Assembly: GCA_046331425.1 (NCBI GenBank)
Contig: JAXLQU010000009.1
Coordinates: 1 to 64,000, forward strand
Source of the DNA: JANNUT01 sp046331425
GTDB taxonomy: Bacteria; Acidobacteriota; Polarisedimenticolia; J045
DNA: 64,000 bases
Reading direction: 5' to 3'
The notes under the pieces were generated by a model that searched no databases, was not told the DNA's origin, and saw nothing but the letters and a program-made list of their open reading frames with translations. A program made the translations under genes and the position numbers. Shown piece after piece: positions 35,053 to 47,850 of this stretch (position 1 is the stretch's first letter; every line of letters begins with the position of its first letter).

Positions 35053-35348
35053 TCGAGGATTTCGCGCTCCACGACGACTGCCCCCCCAGGAACTGCGCGC
35101 TCCACATCCTCGAGCAGAGAATCGAAAATTTTGTCGATAACGACTGGGCTAGCCGATACGACTGCGAAGGCCAACGAAGCTCGTTGCAAGAGTTCCTGGA
35201 ATCCGACCTCCGCGGTAGAGACAGAGTGACGAGCGCGCGCGCGGTCGGTAATCGAGCGGATGACGCTTCGCTTATCTTTGAGCGACGTAGAGAAAGGGAG
35301 GAATAGGTCGAGCACCAGGATCCCGAGGTGGACTGCCCGCTCCCTCAT
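35049..35348 (-). CDS. ylxP: DUF503 family protein (YlxP)
   Basis: Small conserved protein of 99 residues found next to infB in many bacteria, implicated in ribosome assembly or function but poorly characterised. It reads LGILVLDLFLPFSTSLKDKR, RSITDRARARHSVSTAEVGF and QRASLAFAVVSASPVVIDKI, all typical of DUF503. The ATG is nine bases past the infB stop, and its own stop overlaps truB. The N-terminus is slightly extended by basic residues. Confidence 0.9.
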   Translation of the reverse strand: MRERAVHLGILVLDLFLPFSTSLKDKRSVIRSITDRARARHSVSTAEVGFQELLQRASLAFAVVSASPVVIDKIFDSLLEDVERAVPGGAVVVEREILE

Positions 35349-35357
35349 TCGTTCCGC

Positions 35358-38009
35358 CTATCGCGTTGCCTTGAGGTCCAGCGAATCTCTGCGAGAAAGC
35401 TCGATCATGAATGACTCGATTTCGTCTCCAACTTTCAGGTCGTTGTAGCGCTCGAGGCCGATGCCGCATTCGAAACCCGACTTGACCTCACGTGCGTCGT
35501 CCTTGAACCGCCGCAGCGATGCTAGTTTGCCGGTCCAAACAACGACGTTGTCCCGCAGGAGCCGGACTTGAGAGTCTCGACGAATCAGTCCGTCGACGAC
35601 ATAGCAACCGCCGATATCTCCAACCTTGACGATTCGGTATACCTCTCGGACCTCTGCGCGACCGAGATAGACCTCCTTCTCGACTGGGGATAGCGTCGCG
35701 AGCATTGCCTGCTTGATCTCTTCCGTCACTTTGTAAATGATGGAGTGCAGCCGCACATCGACGCCCTCGCGCCGAATCACATCGATTACGTTTCTTTCCG
35801 GGCGAATGTTGAATCCAATAATGATGGCGCGACTGGCGGCAGCAAGCATCACATCGGTCTCAGTGATTGCTCCGGTTGCGGTATGGATCACCTTCACTTT
35901 GACTTCAGTCGTGGAGAGGTCGGTGAGGGCTTTTGCGAGTACTTCGACCGAGCCCTGAACGTCGCCTTTGAGAACCACCGGAAGCTCGTTGACCTGACCT
36001 TCCTTGATCTGTTTGTGGAGCGTTTCTAGCGTTAGCACGCGACTGTGTCTATCGGTGGTTGCTTCCTTGTCTTTCGCCTGCCGCCACATTGCAATCTGGC
36101 GTGCTTTCTGCTCATCGGTGAACACCTGGAGCGTGTCGCCCGCCTGAGGTACCTCCTCGAGTCCCATGATCACCACGGGTGTTGACGGTCCAGCCTTGTC
36201 GATTCGCCGATCACGTTCATCAGCCAGTGCTCTGACTCGACCCCACGTCGAACCAGCGACGAAAACATCCCCAACCTTCAAGTCACCGTTCTGAACGAGG
36301 ACGGTCGCAACAGGGCCACGAGATCGATCCAGTTTGGCCTCGAGAACCGTTCCAGAAGCAGGGCGGTTAACTATCGAAGTGAGCTGCTGAATCTCGGCAA
36401 CGAGCAGCACCATTTCGAGCAGGTTATCGATTCCCTGATATGTTTTGGCAGATACGGGAACGGCAACCGTCTCGCCGCCGAACTGCTCGACCAGAATCTC
36501 ATGCTCTGTCAGCTGTTGCAGAATCTTGTCAGGGTTGGCGCCGGGTTTGTCGATCTTGTTGATCGCGACGATGATCGGGACGCCCGCGGCCTTCGCGTGG
36601 TGAATCGCTTCGACGGTTTGCGGCATGATCCCGTCGTCGGCGGCAACGACGAGAACCACGATGTCAGTGATGCGGGCACCACGGGCGCGCATGAGCGTAA
36701 ACGCCTCGTGGCCTGGTGTGTCAAGGAACACAATCTCGTGTTCCTTGCCTTCCCGCACTTGGGTGACTTTGTAGGCTCCGATATGCTGGGTGATCCCACC
36801 GGCCTCTCGTTCTGCTACTCGTGTCTTACGAATCGCATCGAGCAAACTTGTCTTGCCATGGTCGACATGCCCCATCATGGTCACGACTGGGGGGCGGGGG
36901 ATCCGTTGCTCGGGCGTTGCGTCGTCTCCAGTGATCGTGACGTCCGCCATCGCTTCCGCCTCGATACCGATCACGACCGCCGTGCCGCCGAAGGCCTCGA
37001 CAACCCATCGTGCCGTCTCCTCGTCGAGCGCGTGGTTGATCGTTGCCATGATGCCCTTCTCGAGAAACAGTCGCTTGATAATGTCTTTGGCTTTACGACT
37101 CATCCGTTCCGCTAGGTCCTTCAATACGATTCCATCGGAGATCTTGACTTCTCCGATAGGCGTCTCGATTACCTCGGTGACTCGCGGAGCGGGGACTGTT
37201 TGATGTGCTATGTGGCGCGCTGCAGGCGCGGGGATCGGGGGCGGCTGCGCGGGGCCACGCGGTCGTTGCGGGGGAGCTTGTCGGGGAGCCGGCGGAGTGG
37301 ATCGCCGATTTGCTGGAGCTGGTTGCGTCCCTCGTTGGGGCTGAGAAACCTGTGAAAGCGGCCGGCCTAGCATCTCAGCGCGCTCTCGCGCCGTAGATGG
37401 CGGAGGTGCAATCACTGCCTTACCCAAGCGCGATACCGGAGCGGCATGAGATGCAGTCGCCTTGCGTTCAGCCTCTGGCGCAACGGGAGCCAATTCAGAC
37501 TCTGCTTTCGCGGTCGCGATCAACGCACCATCCGCTGCCTGTGCGGCTCGTTTGGAGGCCTGATCCTCTGCGAGAGGCGGTTCGGGTACAGCGCTCGCAC
37601 GCGACGGAGCGTTCTCGACTCCGAGGTCTGGATGTTCTGCAGCCGTGAATCGCGTGGAATCCACTGCCTCGTTTTGCGCAAGTGGAGACTCTCCGGGAGC
37701 ACGCCGCGCTGCGGCCCTTTCTAACGCTGTTCGGCGTGCGGCAGACTTGCGTTCTTCCTCTCGTCGCGCGGCGTCGCGGGCAGCCCGATCTCGGGCCTCC
37801 CGCTCAGCCAGGGCTTTGCGAACCGCGTCATCCTTGGCGCTTCGGCTAACGGACTTTGGCTTGGGCTTGAAAAGCTCCCGAAGCTCGGCAACGACGTTAT
37901 CTTCCAGTACAGCCAGATTCGACTTTGCTTGGATGCCCATGTCGTCCAGAGCATCGAGGATCTCCTGGCTGTTTATGTTGAGTTCTTGCGCCAGCTGAAA
38001 TATCCGCAC
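35358..38009 (-). CDS. infB: Translation initiation factor IF-2
   Basis: GTPase of 883 residues that brings initiator tRNA to the 30S subunit. The IF2_N domain (MRIFQLAQELNINSQEILDA) is followed by a long Ala/Arg/Pro/Glu-rich region (about 60-290), a second IF2_N-like motif (LKDLAERMSRKAKDIIKRLF), and the G domain with GHVDHGKTSLLDAIR, DTPGHEAF and NKIDKPGA. Domains II-IV complete the protein. It starts at GTG with GAGGAG about seven bases upstream and three bases after the nusA stop, so ylxR (often located between nusA and infB) is absent. Length is within the family range. Confidence 0.97.
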   Translation of the reverse strand: MRIFQLAQELNINSQEILDALDDMGIQAKSNLAVLEDNVVAELRELFKPKPKSVSRSAKDDAVRKALAEREARDRAARDAARREEERKSAARRTALERAAARRAPGESPLAQNEAVDSTRFTAAEHPDLGVENAPSRASAVPEPPLAEDQASKRAAQAADGALIATAKAESELAPVAPEAERKATASHAAPVSRLGKAVIAPPPSTARERAEMLGRPLSQVSQPQRGTQPAPANRRSTPPAPRQAPPQRPRGPAQPPPIPAPAARHIAHQTVPAPRVTEVIETPIGEVKISDGIVLKDLAERMSRKAKDIIKRLFLEKGIMATINHALDEETARWVVEAFGGTAVVIGIEAEAMADVTITGDDATPEQRIPRPPVVTMMGHVDHGKTSLLDAIRKTRVAEREAGGITQHIGAYKVTQVREGKEHEIVFLDTPGHEAFTLMRARGARITDIVVLVVAADDGIMPQTVEAIHHAKAAGVPIIVAINKIDKPGANPDKILQQLTEHEILVEQFGGETVAVPVSAKTYQGIDNLLEMVLLVAEIQQLTSIVNRPASGTVLEAKLDRSRGPVATVLVQNGDLKVGDVFVAGSTWGRVRALADERDRRIDKAGPSTPVVIMGLEEVPQAGDTLQVFTDEQKARQIAMWRQAKDKEATTDRHSRVLTLETLHKQIKEGQVNELPVVLKGDVQGSVEVLAKALTDLSTTEVKVKVIHTATGAITETDVMLAAASRAIIIGFNIRPERNVIDVIRREGVDVRLHSIIYKVTEEIKQAMLATLSPVEKEVYLGRAEVREVYRIVKVGDIGGCYVVDGLIRRDSQVRLLRDNVVVWTGKLASLRRFKDDAREVKSGFECGIGLERYNDLKVGDEIESFMIELSRRDSLDLKATR

Positions 38010-38012
38010 AGA

Positions 38013-39407
38013 TCACTCCTCGCCGCGGCGTTGATCCACGTCGCCGTCCTGTGATCCGTCGTCCCCGAGGGGCGAACCACTCTCGTTACTCGAAGCGTCC
38101 CCAGTCAACTCTCGCGCGAGCTGGCGCGCCTCTTCATCTTCCGTGGCGATCTGTTGAATGACCTTTTCTGCCTGATCGTGAATATGCAAGGCTAGCTCGA
38201 CATCGATCGACCCAAGTCGCGTCAAATCCTCGAGATCCGCGTCGATCAGTTGCTCTAGCGACCTGAATCCAGCTTCGATAAGTGAATTGACTGGCGCGTT
38301 GCCTATTTCTAGGCGAGCGAAGAGGTCGAGAGCCCGTGACCTTGAATCCGACTCCGCTTCGACCTCCGATTTCTTCTCGGTCTCACTCTTGATGTCTATT
38401 CGCCAGCCGACGAGGCGTCCAGCGAGCCGGACATTCTGGCCTTTCTTTCCGATTGCCAATGAGAGCTGGTCGTCAGCAACGATGACCTCAACCTCCCGCG
38501 TCTCTTCATTCTTGTAAAGCACCCGATTCGCAGTAGCCGGTTTCAACGCCTCCCGAACGAAGGCGAGGGCATCCTCGTGATACTGGACGATGTCGATCTT
38601 CTCTCCGCGTAGCTCCCGGATAACCGACTGCACCCGATTGCCCTTCATGCCAACACATGCGCCAACCGGGTCGACATCACGATCCCGGGATTGCACCGCG
38701 ATCTTTGTTCGCTCTCCGGGGTCTCGGGCCACAGAGATGATCCGAACAGTACCATCGTAGATCTCGGGCACTTCCATCTCGAACAACTTCATGATCTGTC
38801 TTGGATCGGTTCGACTCAGCAATACCTGCGGGCCCTTACCGGACCGTTCGACGTCAATGATGATCGCGCGTACTCGATCTCCAGGATTGTAGTGTTCCGC
38901 CCGCGACTGTTCTCGTTTCGGAATGGCAGCCTCGGTTGGCCCCAAATCCACGATCAGGTCGCCGCGCTCGGATCGCTTAACGATTCCGTTGAGCAACTCA
39001 CCTGTGCGATCAATAAACTCGTTATAGATCTTGTCCCGTTCCGCTTCCTTGACCTTCTGATAAATCACCTGCTTGGCGGCTTGTGCTGCGATCCGACCGA
39101 GTTCAGGAACGCTCCTGGGAAACGTAACCTCCTGATCGAAGTCTGCCGAAGGGTCCAACTCCAGTGCCTCTTCAAGCGAGATTTCAGTGTCTGGATCATC
39201 TACTTCAGGCACCACTTTCTTTTTGGCAAAAACAAGAAAACTGCCGCTCCCGACGTCGAAGTGGGAAACGATATTCTCTCGAGTCCGAAACACCTTCCGA
39301 GACGCAGCTGCGAACGCCTCCTCAAGGGCTCGGATGATGACCTCTCTCTCGATACCCTTTTCACGGCCAATCTGTTCAATCGCCTGGAGCAGTGCGTTTT
39401 GCGCCAT
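38013..39407 (-). CDS. nusA: Transcription termination/antitermination factor NusA
   Basis: RNA polymerase-associated factor of 464 residues. It has the NusA N-terminal domain (LLQAIEQIGREKGIEREVII), an S1 domain (NGIVKRSERGDLIVDLGPTE), two KH domains (VGACVGMKGNRVQSVIRELR; LAIGKKGQNVRLAGRLVGWR) and a C-terminal helical, acidic tail with a helix-hairpin-helix region (LIEAGFRSLEQLIDADLEDL). The start ATG has GGGAG upstream. It follows rimP by 33 bases in the rimP-nusA-infB operon. NusA also acts at boxA antitermination, relevant to the adjacent rrn operon. Confidence 0.97.
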   Translation of the reverse strand: MAQNALLQAIEQIGREKGIEREVIIRALEEAFAAASRKVFRTRENIVSHFDVGSGSFLVFAKKKVVPEVDDPDTEISLEEALELDPSADFDQEVTFPRSVPELGRIAAQAAKQVIYQKVKEAERDKIYNEFIDRTGELLNGIVKRSERGDLIVDLGPTEAAIPKREQSRAEHYNPGDRVRAIIIDVERSGKGPQVLLSRTDPRQIMKLFEMEVPEIYDGTVRIISVARDPGERTKIAVQSRDRDVDPVGACVGMKGNRVQSVIRELRGEKIDIVQYHEDALAFVREALKPATANRVLYKNEETREVEVIVADDQLSLAIGKKGQNVRLAGRLVGWRIDIKSETEKKSEVEAESDSRSRALDLFARLEIGNAPVNSLIEAGFRSLEQLIDADLEDLTRLGSIDVELALHIHDQAEKVIQQIATEDEEARQLARELTGDASSNESGSPLGDDGSQDGDVDQRRGEE

Positions 39408-39440
39408 GGAACTCTCCCGCGTTCTTGACTCTCGAGTCCT

Positions 39441-39914
39441 CTAATAGTCGATGTGCATACGAGCCGTCTGGACCGAACCAAGTTGGACCGTGAATTCGGT
39501 TTGATCCAGTCGACGAAGTCGAACTTCCTCATCAGCCACTGCGAGCACGGTCGCCGTTTCCGTTTGCGCTCTCCCGGCGGCATCTCGATGTCTCAACTTG
39601 ACCTTCGCTCCAACGGCTTTGTGCCAATGTCTCTTGGTGCGAATCTGTCGATCAATGCCAGGAGACGAGACCTCAAGGTCGTAAGAGTCAGGAATCAGAT
39701 CGAGAACATCAAGTTCTCTTGATATCTGTCGGCTAAACCGTTCACAGTCGTCGAGCGTGACACCTCCGTCCGAGCGATCGATAAACAGCAGGAGCTTGGA
39801 CCTGGGCCCACTGCGACGATAGTCAACGTCGTACAGAGCGAGTCCTAACGAGAGCGCGATGCTGTCTGCTAGGTCTTCTATCTGCATCAGGATACCGCCG
39901 GGTCGATCGGTCAT
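39441..39914 (-). CDS. rimP: Ribosome maturation factor RimP
   Basis: 30S assembly factor of 157 residues. Typical RimP content: LGLALYDVDYRRSGPRSKLLLFIDRS, GGVTLDDCERFSRQISRELD, YDLEVSSPGIDR and KLRHRDAAG..TATVLAV. ATG 39914 was chosen; ATG 39887 (starting QIEDLADSI) is equally possible, and the upstream part of the open frame overlaps a terminator. No strong ribosome binding site is visible before either. First gene of the rimP-nusA-infB-ylxP-truB-rpsO group. Confidence 0.9.
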   Translation of the reverse strand: MTDRPGGILMQIEDLADSIALSLGLALYDVDYRRSGPRSKLLLFIDRSDGGVTLDDCERFSRQISRELDVLDLIPDSYDLEVSSPGIDRQIRTKRHWHKAVGAKVKLRHRDAAGRAQTETATVLAVADEEVRLRRLDQTEFTVQLGSVQTARMHIDY

Positions 39915-39950
39915 TGCTGTCTCTGTAAATGGCCTCTGAATTGGCAGAAC

Positions 39951-39979
39951 AAACAAAAAGGCGGCCAAAAGGCCGCCTT
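39951..39979 (-). terminator. Strong rho-independent terminator upstream of rimP
   Basis: On the minus strand a perfect nine-pair stem (AAGGCGGCC/GGCCGCCTT) with a TTTT loop is followed by TTTGTTTG. It ends a minus-strand transcript coming from between rimP and the rrn operon, although no convincing gene is present there. Confidence 0.8.
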
Positions 39980-40009
39980 CCAGCAGCTACAACTGTCTGA
40001 AGCCTACCA

Positions 40010-40186
40010 TCAAGAGGCACCAAACTCAAACGCCATAGACTCTGGTATCCCGGGTAGGTCTGTTGGCTTCTTGAGGGTGACTGAGCGAGGGATGCGCAAC
40101 AGGTCTTTCTTTGAGGCACGGCGAAACCCACTTAGATGCAACGACTTCGGAGGACCCTCGAAAAAAAGTAGTGGCAGCCTTGACAT
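40010..40186 (-). other. Possible small minus-strand gene or noncoding RNA ending at the terminator
   Basis: The minus-strand segment leading into the terminator at 39951-39979 holds an open frame of 58 codons from ATG 40186 (beginning MSRLPLLFFEGPPKSLH and ending MAFEFGAS), stop at 40010. It has no recognisable family and no Shine-Dalgarno. An overlapping frame is also open. Parts of the region (CTCAAGA with TCTTGATGG, CCAAC with GTTTGG) can pair, so a structured RNA is an alternative. It overlaps the candidate rrn promoter on the other strand. Unresolved. Confidence 0.2.
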
Positions 40187-40208
40187 GGCAAACCGGGTCT
40201 GCCAATCT
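40161..40208 (+). promoter_or_regulatory. Candidate rrn promoter with UP-like element
   Basis: An A-tract (40161-40167) is followed by a perfect TTGACA (40180-40185) and, after 17 bases, CAATCT (40203-40208), a weak -10. A second TTGACG lies at 40256-40261 with TAACCA at 40277. Tandem promoters are usual ahead of rrn operons; the exact start is not determinable here. Confidence 0.4.
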
Positions 40209-40301
40209 CTGGCCCGTTGGCGGACGGGCTCCGCGACGGTGCCTGTGCGGGAAGGTTGACGCCAAGTTATCGTCCCTAACCATGCGCACAACAATTTGGT
40301 A

Positions 40302-40326
40302 GCTCTTTGAAAACTGAGTAGCGCAA
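40302..40326 (+). promoter_or_regulatory. boxA antiterminator and 5' arm of 16S processing stem
   Basis: GCTCTTTGA (40302-40310) is a boxA element. The 25 bases 40302-40326 can pair with 42023-42047 after the 16S gene with one mismatch (allowing G-U pairs), forming the long RNase III-type processing stem. Confidence 0.8.
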
Positions 40327-40403
40327 TTTGTGAGCTTTTCGCTCGTTTTTGAGTAGTACCAGAATCACTCTAGTCGGTCTGCCCTAGGGGCGGATTGGGA
40401 ATT

Positions 40404-41958
<1,555 letters not shown>

Positions 41959-42022
41959 CTAGGAGCCACGTGGCGTTGTTCTTACGCCTCGGCATCCAAG
42001 GTAGACATCGAATTGTTCGCAG

Positions 42023-42047
42023 TTGTGCTGCTCAGTTTTGAGAGAGC
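42023..42047 (+). other. 3' arm of the 16S processing stem
   Basis: Complement of 40302-40326 (24 of 25 positions pair counting G-U). It lies in the 16S-tRNA-Ile spacer. Confidence 0.75.
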
Positions 42048-42094
42048 CACTTGGCGCCTCGCCTGTAGCCGCTAGAGGTCTGCGGTTCCCGACC

Positions 42095-42171
<77 letters not shown>

Positions 42172-42200
42172 TGTCAGGTGCTTTTTGGTGTAGGCCCCGT

Positions 42201-42276
42201 GGGGGCATAGCTCAGCTGGGAGAGCGCCTGCTTTGCAAGCAGGAGGTCAGCGGTTCGATCCCGCTTGTCTCCACCA
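42201..42276 (+). tRNA. trnA: tRNA-Ala (TGC)
   Basis: 76 bases in the 16S-23S spacer. The acceptor stem pairs GGGGGCA with TGTCTCC through two G-U pairs; D-arm AGCTCAGCTGGGAGAGC, anticodon loop TTTGCAA with anticodon TGC, T-arm GTTCGATC and encoded CCA are present. Confidence 0.98.
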
Positions 42277-42304
42277 GTTCGTGTTGGCGCACTGTAAGTG
42301 CGAG

Positions 42305-42329
42305 GCTCTTTGACAATTTGGTGTTTGGG
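42305..42329 (+). promoter_or_regulatory. 23S leader boxA and 5' arm of a distant inverted repeat
   Basis: GCTCTTTGA (42305-42313) is a second boxA. TGACAATTTGGTGTTTGGG (42311-42329) is repeated in inverted orientation at 46716-46734 with one mismatch, far beyond the 23S gene. By analogy with the 16S stem this should be the outer 23S processing stem. Confidence 0.7.
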
Positions 42330-42383
42330 TAACTTAAATCAGTATTGCGCTGAGTTTGTACATTTGTGAATAGAAGTGAACAA

Positions 42384-45371
<2,988 letters not shown>

Positions 45372-45390
45372 ATTCATGAAATTCACAACG

Positions 45391-45427
45391 CTGCGAGGGA
45401 TCAGCGCGGCTGGTCCCTCGCAGTTTC
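45391..45427 (+). terminator. Hairpin after 23S, possible terminator
   Basis: A perfect ten-pair stem, CTGCGAGGGA/TCCCTCGCAG (45391-45400 with 45414-45423), is followed by TTTCG. The short T-run makes termination uncertain, and boxA antitermination might read through it to the 5S gene. Confidence 0.5.
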
Positions 45428-45475
45428 GATCGCGCTCAGCGCGCAGTATTCACCGCAAGTCTCACCTGTACGATG

Positions 45476-45503
45476 TTGAGAGATCATGCAAGTCGGGTAC
45501 GAT
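45476..45503 (+). promoter_or_regulatory. Candidate promoter of the intra-rrn beta-barrel gene
   Basis: TTGAGA (45476-45481), 16-base spacer, TACGAT (45498-45503), 41 bases before the ATG. A separate promoter fits a gene placed behind the post-23S hairpin. Confidence 0.45.
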
Positions 45504-45544
45504 CGCCGTCACCGGCTTAAGCGCGTTCTGGTAAGGAGTGAGAG

Positions 45545-46711
45545 ATGAGGGGTGAGCAGCACTACTTGGGCAAGGCCTGTGTGCTAACCCTGCTTGGGTT
45601 CGCATCTCTCGTTGGTTCGCATCAGGCGATTGCCGAAGAGATCACAGGCAAATGGCGCGTTGAGTTTCAAATTGGTGGCACCGACCCGGGAGATTCGATC
45701 CAAAGCGATGCCGCTAACGTCACGGTTATCACAGGCGCTGATAATACTCAGGTATTCGTCGCCGACCCGCGGCCCAATTCTGCTTCTATTATCGAGGCGA
45801 GAATTTCGACTACAACCCGTTTTGAGTTTCGCGCCCAGTATGGACTGAAGAGACTGAAGGCCTCGGAACTCGCGCTGGACTTTGGCGTCGGTTATTACAC
45901 GGGTGCGATCCAGAATCTTGAGTTGACATACTCGTTTGACGCGCAAGATCCTGGATACAACATCGGCGGTGTCGGTCGCGTTTCTGGCTGTGAGACGGCG
46001 CCATTCGATCCGAACTGCATTCCTTTTAGTTCAGATATCGGCGGGGAATCACGAAGCCGAGAACGATGGAGATACGAACCGCTGAATCCAGGAGAGCTAA
46101 AGTTCCTTCCGGTTTCTGTCGATTTGCTTCTGCGCTTCCGGCCTACAAAGAAATTTAATCCGTATCTCGCTGGCGGCGTTGGTTATCTCAACGTGGAGTT
46201 CACGCCTAGCGCAGCTTGGACCGGTTTTGTAAGGGATATGAGTTCAAGCTACGTCGACTATTCTCGCAAGGGAGATGGGTTGTTTGGAGGTGTTGACGAT
46301 CGGATCCTTATCGGTCGTCCTCACAGGGTCAAACCGCCGCTCATTGACGCCCCGAACTCACTGTTCCTTGAGGCAAAGGGTGGCATGGAATATCAGGTTC
46401 GCCCAAAAGTTTCGGTGTTTGCCTCGGTTGGGATGTTCTGGGCTACGGAGGACATTGAGATTACCGTAGATGGACGGCAGAAATTCGGAAAACCTCTCAA
46501 GGGCATACGAGTGAATGAAGGAGGAGCAGACGTTCCCGCTGCAGCTGGCTTCCCGGCATACGTCTATCAAGGCGGAGTGCGGAGGGAGATTCGCGAGAAC
46601 GATGGAACCTCACGAGGTGTGGGACCTTGGCCAGGGGAGTACTTCTTCAATGGAGGTACCTTGGACTACGGGGGCTACACCTTCTTGGCCGGAGTGAAGA
46701 TTAGCCTCTAG
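45545..46711 (+). CDS. Predicted outer-membrane beta-barrel protein inside the rrn operon
   Basis: Exported protein of 388 residues, family not certain. A signal peptide (about 1-30, LLGFASLVGSHQAIAEE) is followed by amphipathic beta strands of OmpW/OmpA-barrel type: FEFRAQYGLKRL, LALDFGVGYYTGA, VSVDLLLRFRPTKKFNPYLAGGVGYLNV, LFLEAKGGMEYQVRPKVSVFASVG and a final strand YGGYTFLAGVKISL. FNPYLAGGVGYLNV is very typical of OmpW-like porins. AAGGAG lies six bases before the ATG, and a promoter is visible. It sits between 23S and 5S, and its base composition looks clearly less GC-rich (about half GC by eye) than the flanking genes, hinting at acquisition from elsewhere. Confidence 0.8.
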   Translation: MRGEQHYLGKACVLTLLGFASLVGSHQAIAEEITGKWRVEFQIGGTDPGDSIQSDAANVTVITGADNTQVFVADPRPNSASIIEARISTTTRFEFRAQYGLKRLKASELALDFGVGYYTGAIQNLELTYSFDAQDPGYNIGGVGRVSGCETAPFDPNCIPFSSDIGGESRSRERWRYEPLNPGELKFLPVSVDLLLRFRPTKKFNPYLAGGVGYLNVEFTPSAAWTGFVRDMSSSYVDYSRKGDGLFGGVDDRILIGRPHRVKPPLIDAPNSLFLEAKGGMEYQVRPKVSVFASVGMFWATEDIEITVDGRQKFGKPLKGIRVNEGGADVPAAAGFPAYVYQGGVRREIRENDGTSRGVGPWPGEYFFNGGTLDYGGYTFLAGVKISL

Positions 46712-46715
46712 TTGT

Positions 46716-46734
46716 CCCAAACACCCAATTGTCA
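46716..46734 (+). repeat. Displaced 3' arm of 23S outer processing stem
   Basis: CCCAAACACCCAATTGTCA is the reverse complement of 42311-42329 at 18 of 19 positions. It begins four bases after the stop of the beta-barrel gene and ends 21 bases before the 5S gene. Confidence 0.65.
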
Positions 46735-46755
46735 CCTTACTGAAATCGGAGATTT

Positions 46756-46873
46756 TCCCGGTGGCCATAGCGAAGGGGTCACACCCGTTCCCATACCGAA
46801 CACGGAAGTTAAGCCCTTCTGCGCCGATGGTACTGCGTGGGTAGCTGCGTGGGAGAGTAGGACGCCGCCGGGA
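46756..46873 (+). rRNA. rrf: 5S ribosomal RNA
   Basis: 118 bases. The ends pair (TCCCGGTGGC with GCCGCCGGGA), and the loop A-C consensus CCGTTCCCATACCGAACACGG is intact, followed by GAAGTTAAGCCCTTCTGCGCCGATGG. It is separated from 23S by about 1.4 kb. Confidence 0.97.
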
Positions 46874-46880
46874 GTTTGTT

Positions 46881-46914
46881 AGGCCCCTGCCTTACGTGGC
46901 GGGGGCCTTTTTTC
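46881..46914 (+). terminator. rrn operon terminator
   Basis: An 11-pair stem AGGCCCCTGCC/GGCGGGGGCCT with one G-U pair and a six-base loop, followed by six T residues, just after 5S. Confidence 0.9.
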
Positions 46915-47343
46915 TTAGGCGCGCCACTCGTGTCTTCAAGGAGCATTGAAGAAAGCTGGCGAAGGGAAGATCCAGGGCCAGTTCGTGGCCTCAAATCAAT
47001 CAGTCAAACTCGAATCCCCCTCCTGAGCCCCATCAAGGCTACTTCTAGCAGTTCTCATGTTGGTTCCTCAAACCCAAGCATTTCGCAGCCGACCGTTACT
47101 TCGGCGATCTAGTCGCAGGCCTACTTTGAGCCCTCTCGACCCCGCGGAGTCGACTACCCTGTTGCGCCTCGCCCCTGATGCATGAATGCTGCGCTGCGAG
47201 AAGGAAGAGTCAGGCACTAGTGGACGACGCACAACACAGCGACGAGAGGCGATCGAACGCAGACGCGCGGCCTGAGTCGCCTCGGCGTGGACTATCGCGC
47301 GCGCCGGTGAGACCAAGCGGTCCAAGCCTGTGAGCGCTCTGGC
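46915..47343 (+). other. Gene-free intergenic region before ruvC
   Basis: About 430 bases. Short open frames exist on both strands but have no ribosome binding sites or recognisable families. No repeat, promoter or RNA motif was convincing; the ruvC promoter must lie here. Confidence 0.4.
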
Positions 47344-47850
47344 TTGAAAGTCGTCGGATTGGACCCAGGAACTCATCGCGCTGGTTTCGCGCTACTCGCT
47401 TTCGAAGGCGATCGTGTCGTCTCTGCGACTGCCGGAGCTTGGGAGTTGCGCGGCAGTCGTCCAACGGCGCTAGCTGACCTGGCTCGCACTGCTCTCAGTT
47501 GGCTGGCGGACCATCCTGTGGATGCTGCGGCGATCGAGGGAGTTTTTCACTCCAGAAACGCACGGTCCTCTCTGGCGCTAGCTGAGGCGAGAGGCGTCTT
47601 ACTGTCAGTAGTTGGTTCCCTCGGAATTCCGGTATTCGACTATCCACCCGCTACCGTGAAGAAGACGGTCTGCGGATACGGAGCCGCCACAAAGGATCAA
47701 GTGAGAGAATCGCTTCGGCGGACTGTTCCGGGACTTGAAAAACTCCAGCTTGATAGACTCTGGCACGATGCGGCCGATGCGGTTGCGCTAGCCGTCTGTC
47801 ACGCAGCGCACGACCGCCTCGCGCGGAAGCTTGGAAGAGGTAAAGCGTGA
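47344..47850 (+). CDS. ruvC: Holliday-junction endonuclease RuvC
   Basis: Crossover-junction resolvase of 168 residues acting with RuvAB. Catalytic acidic residues are in VVGLDPGTHRAGFA (Asp7), AAIEGVFHSRNARSSLAL (Glu) and LWHDAADAVALAVCH (Asp pair), and the DYPPATVKKTVCGYGAA DNA-binding segment is typical. The start is TTG 47344, giving the canonical N-terminus. It overlaps ruvA by GTGA. Full-length and standard ruvCAB order. Confidence 0.95.
   Translation: MKVVGLDPGTHRAGFALLAFEGDRVVSATAGAWELRGSRPTALADLARTALSWLADHPVDAAAIEGVFHSRNARSSLALAEARGVLLSVVGSLGIPVFDYPPATVKKTVCGYGAATKDQVRESLRRTVPGLEKLQLDRLWHDAADAVALAVCHAAHDRLARKLGRGKA

Noticed and set aside
46915..47343. Short frames on both strands before ruvC
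   Set aside because: No Shine-Dalgarno, no family resemblance and overlapping frames; considered noncoding.
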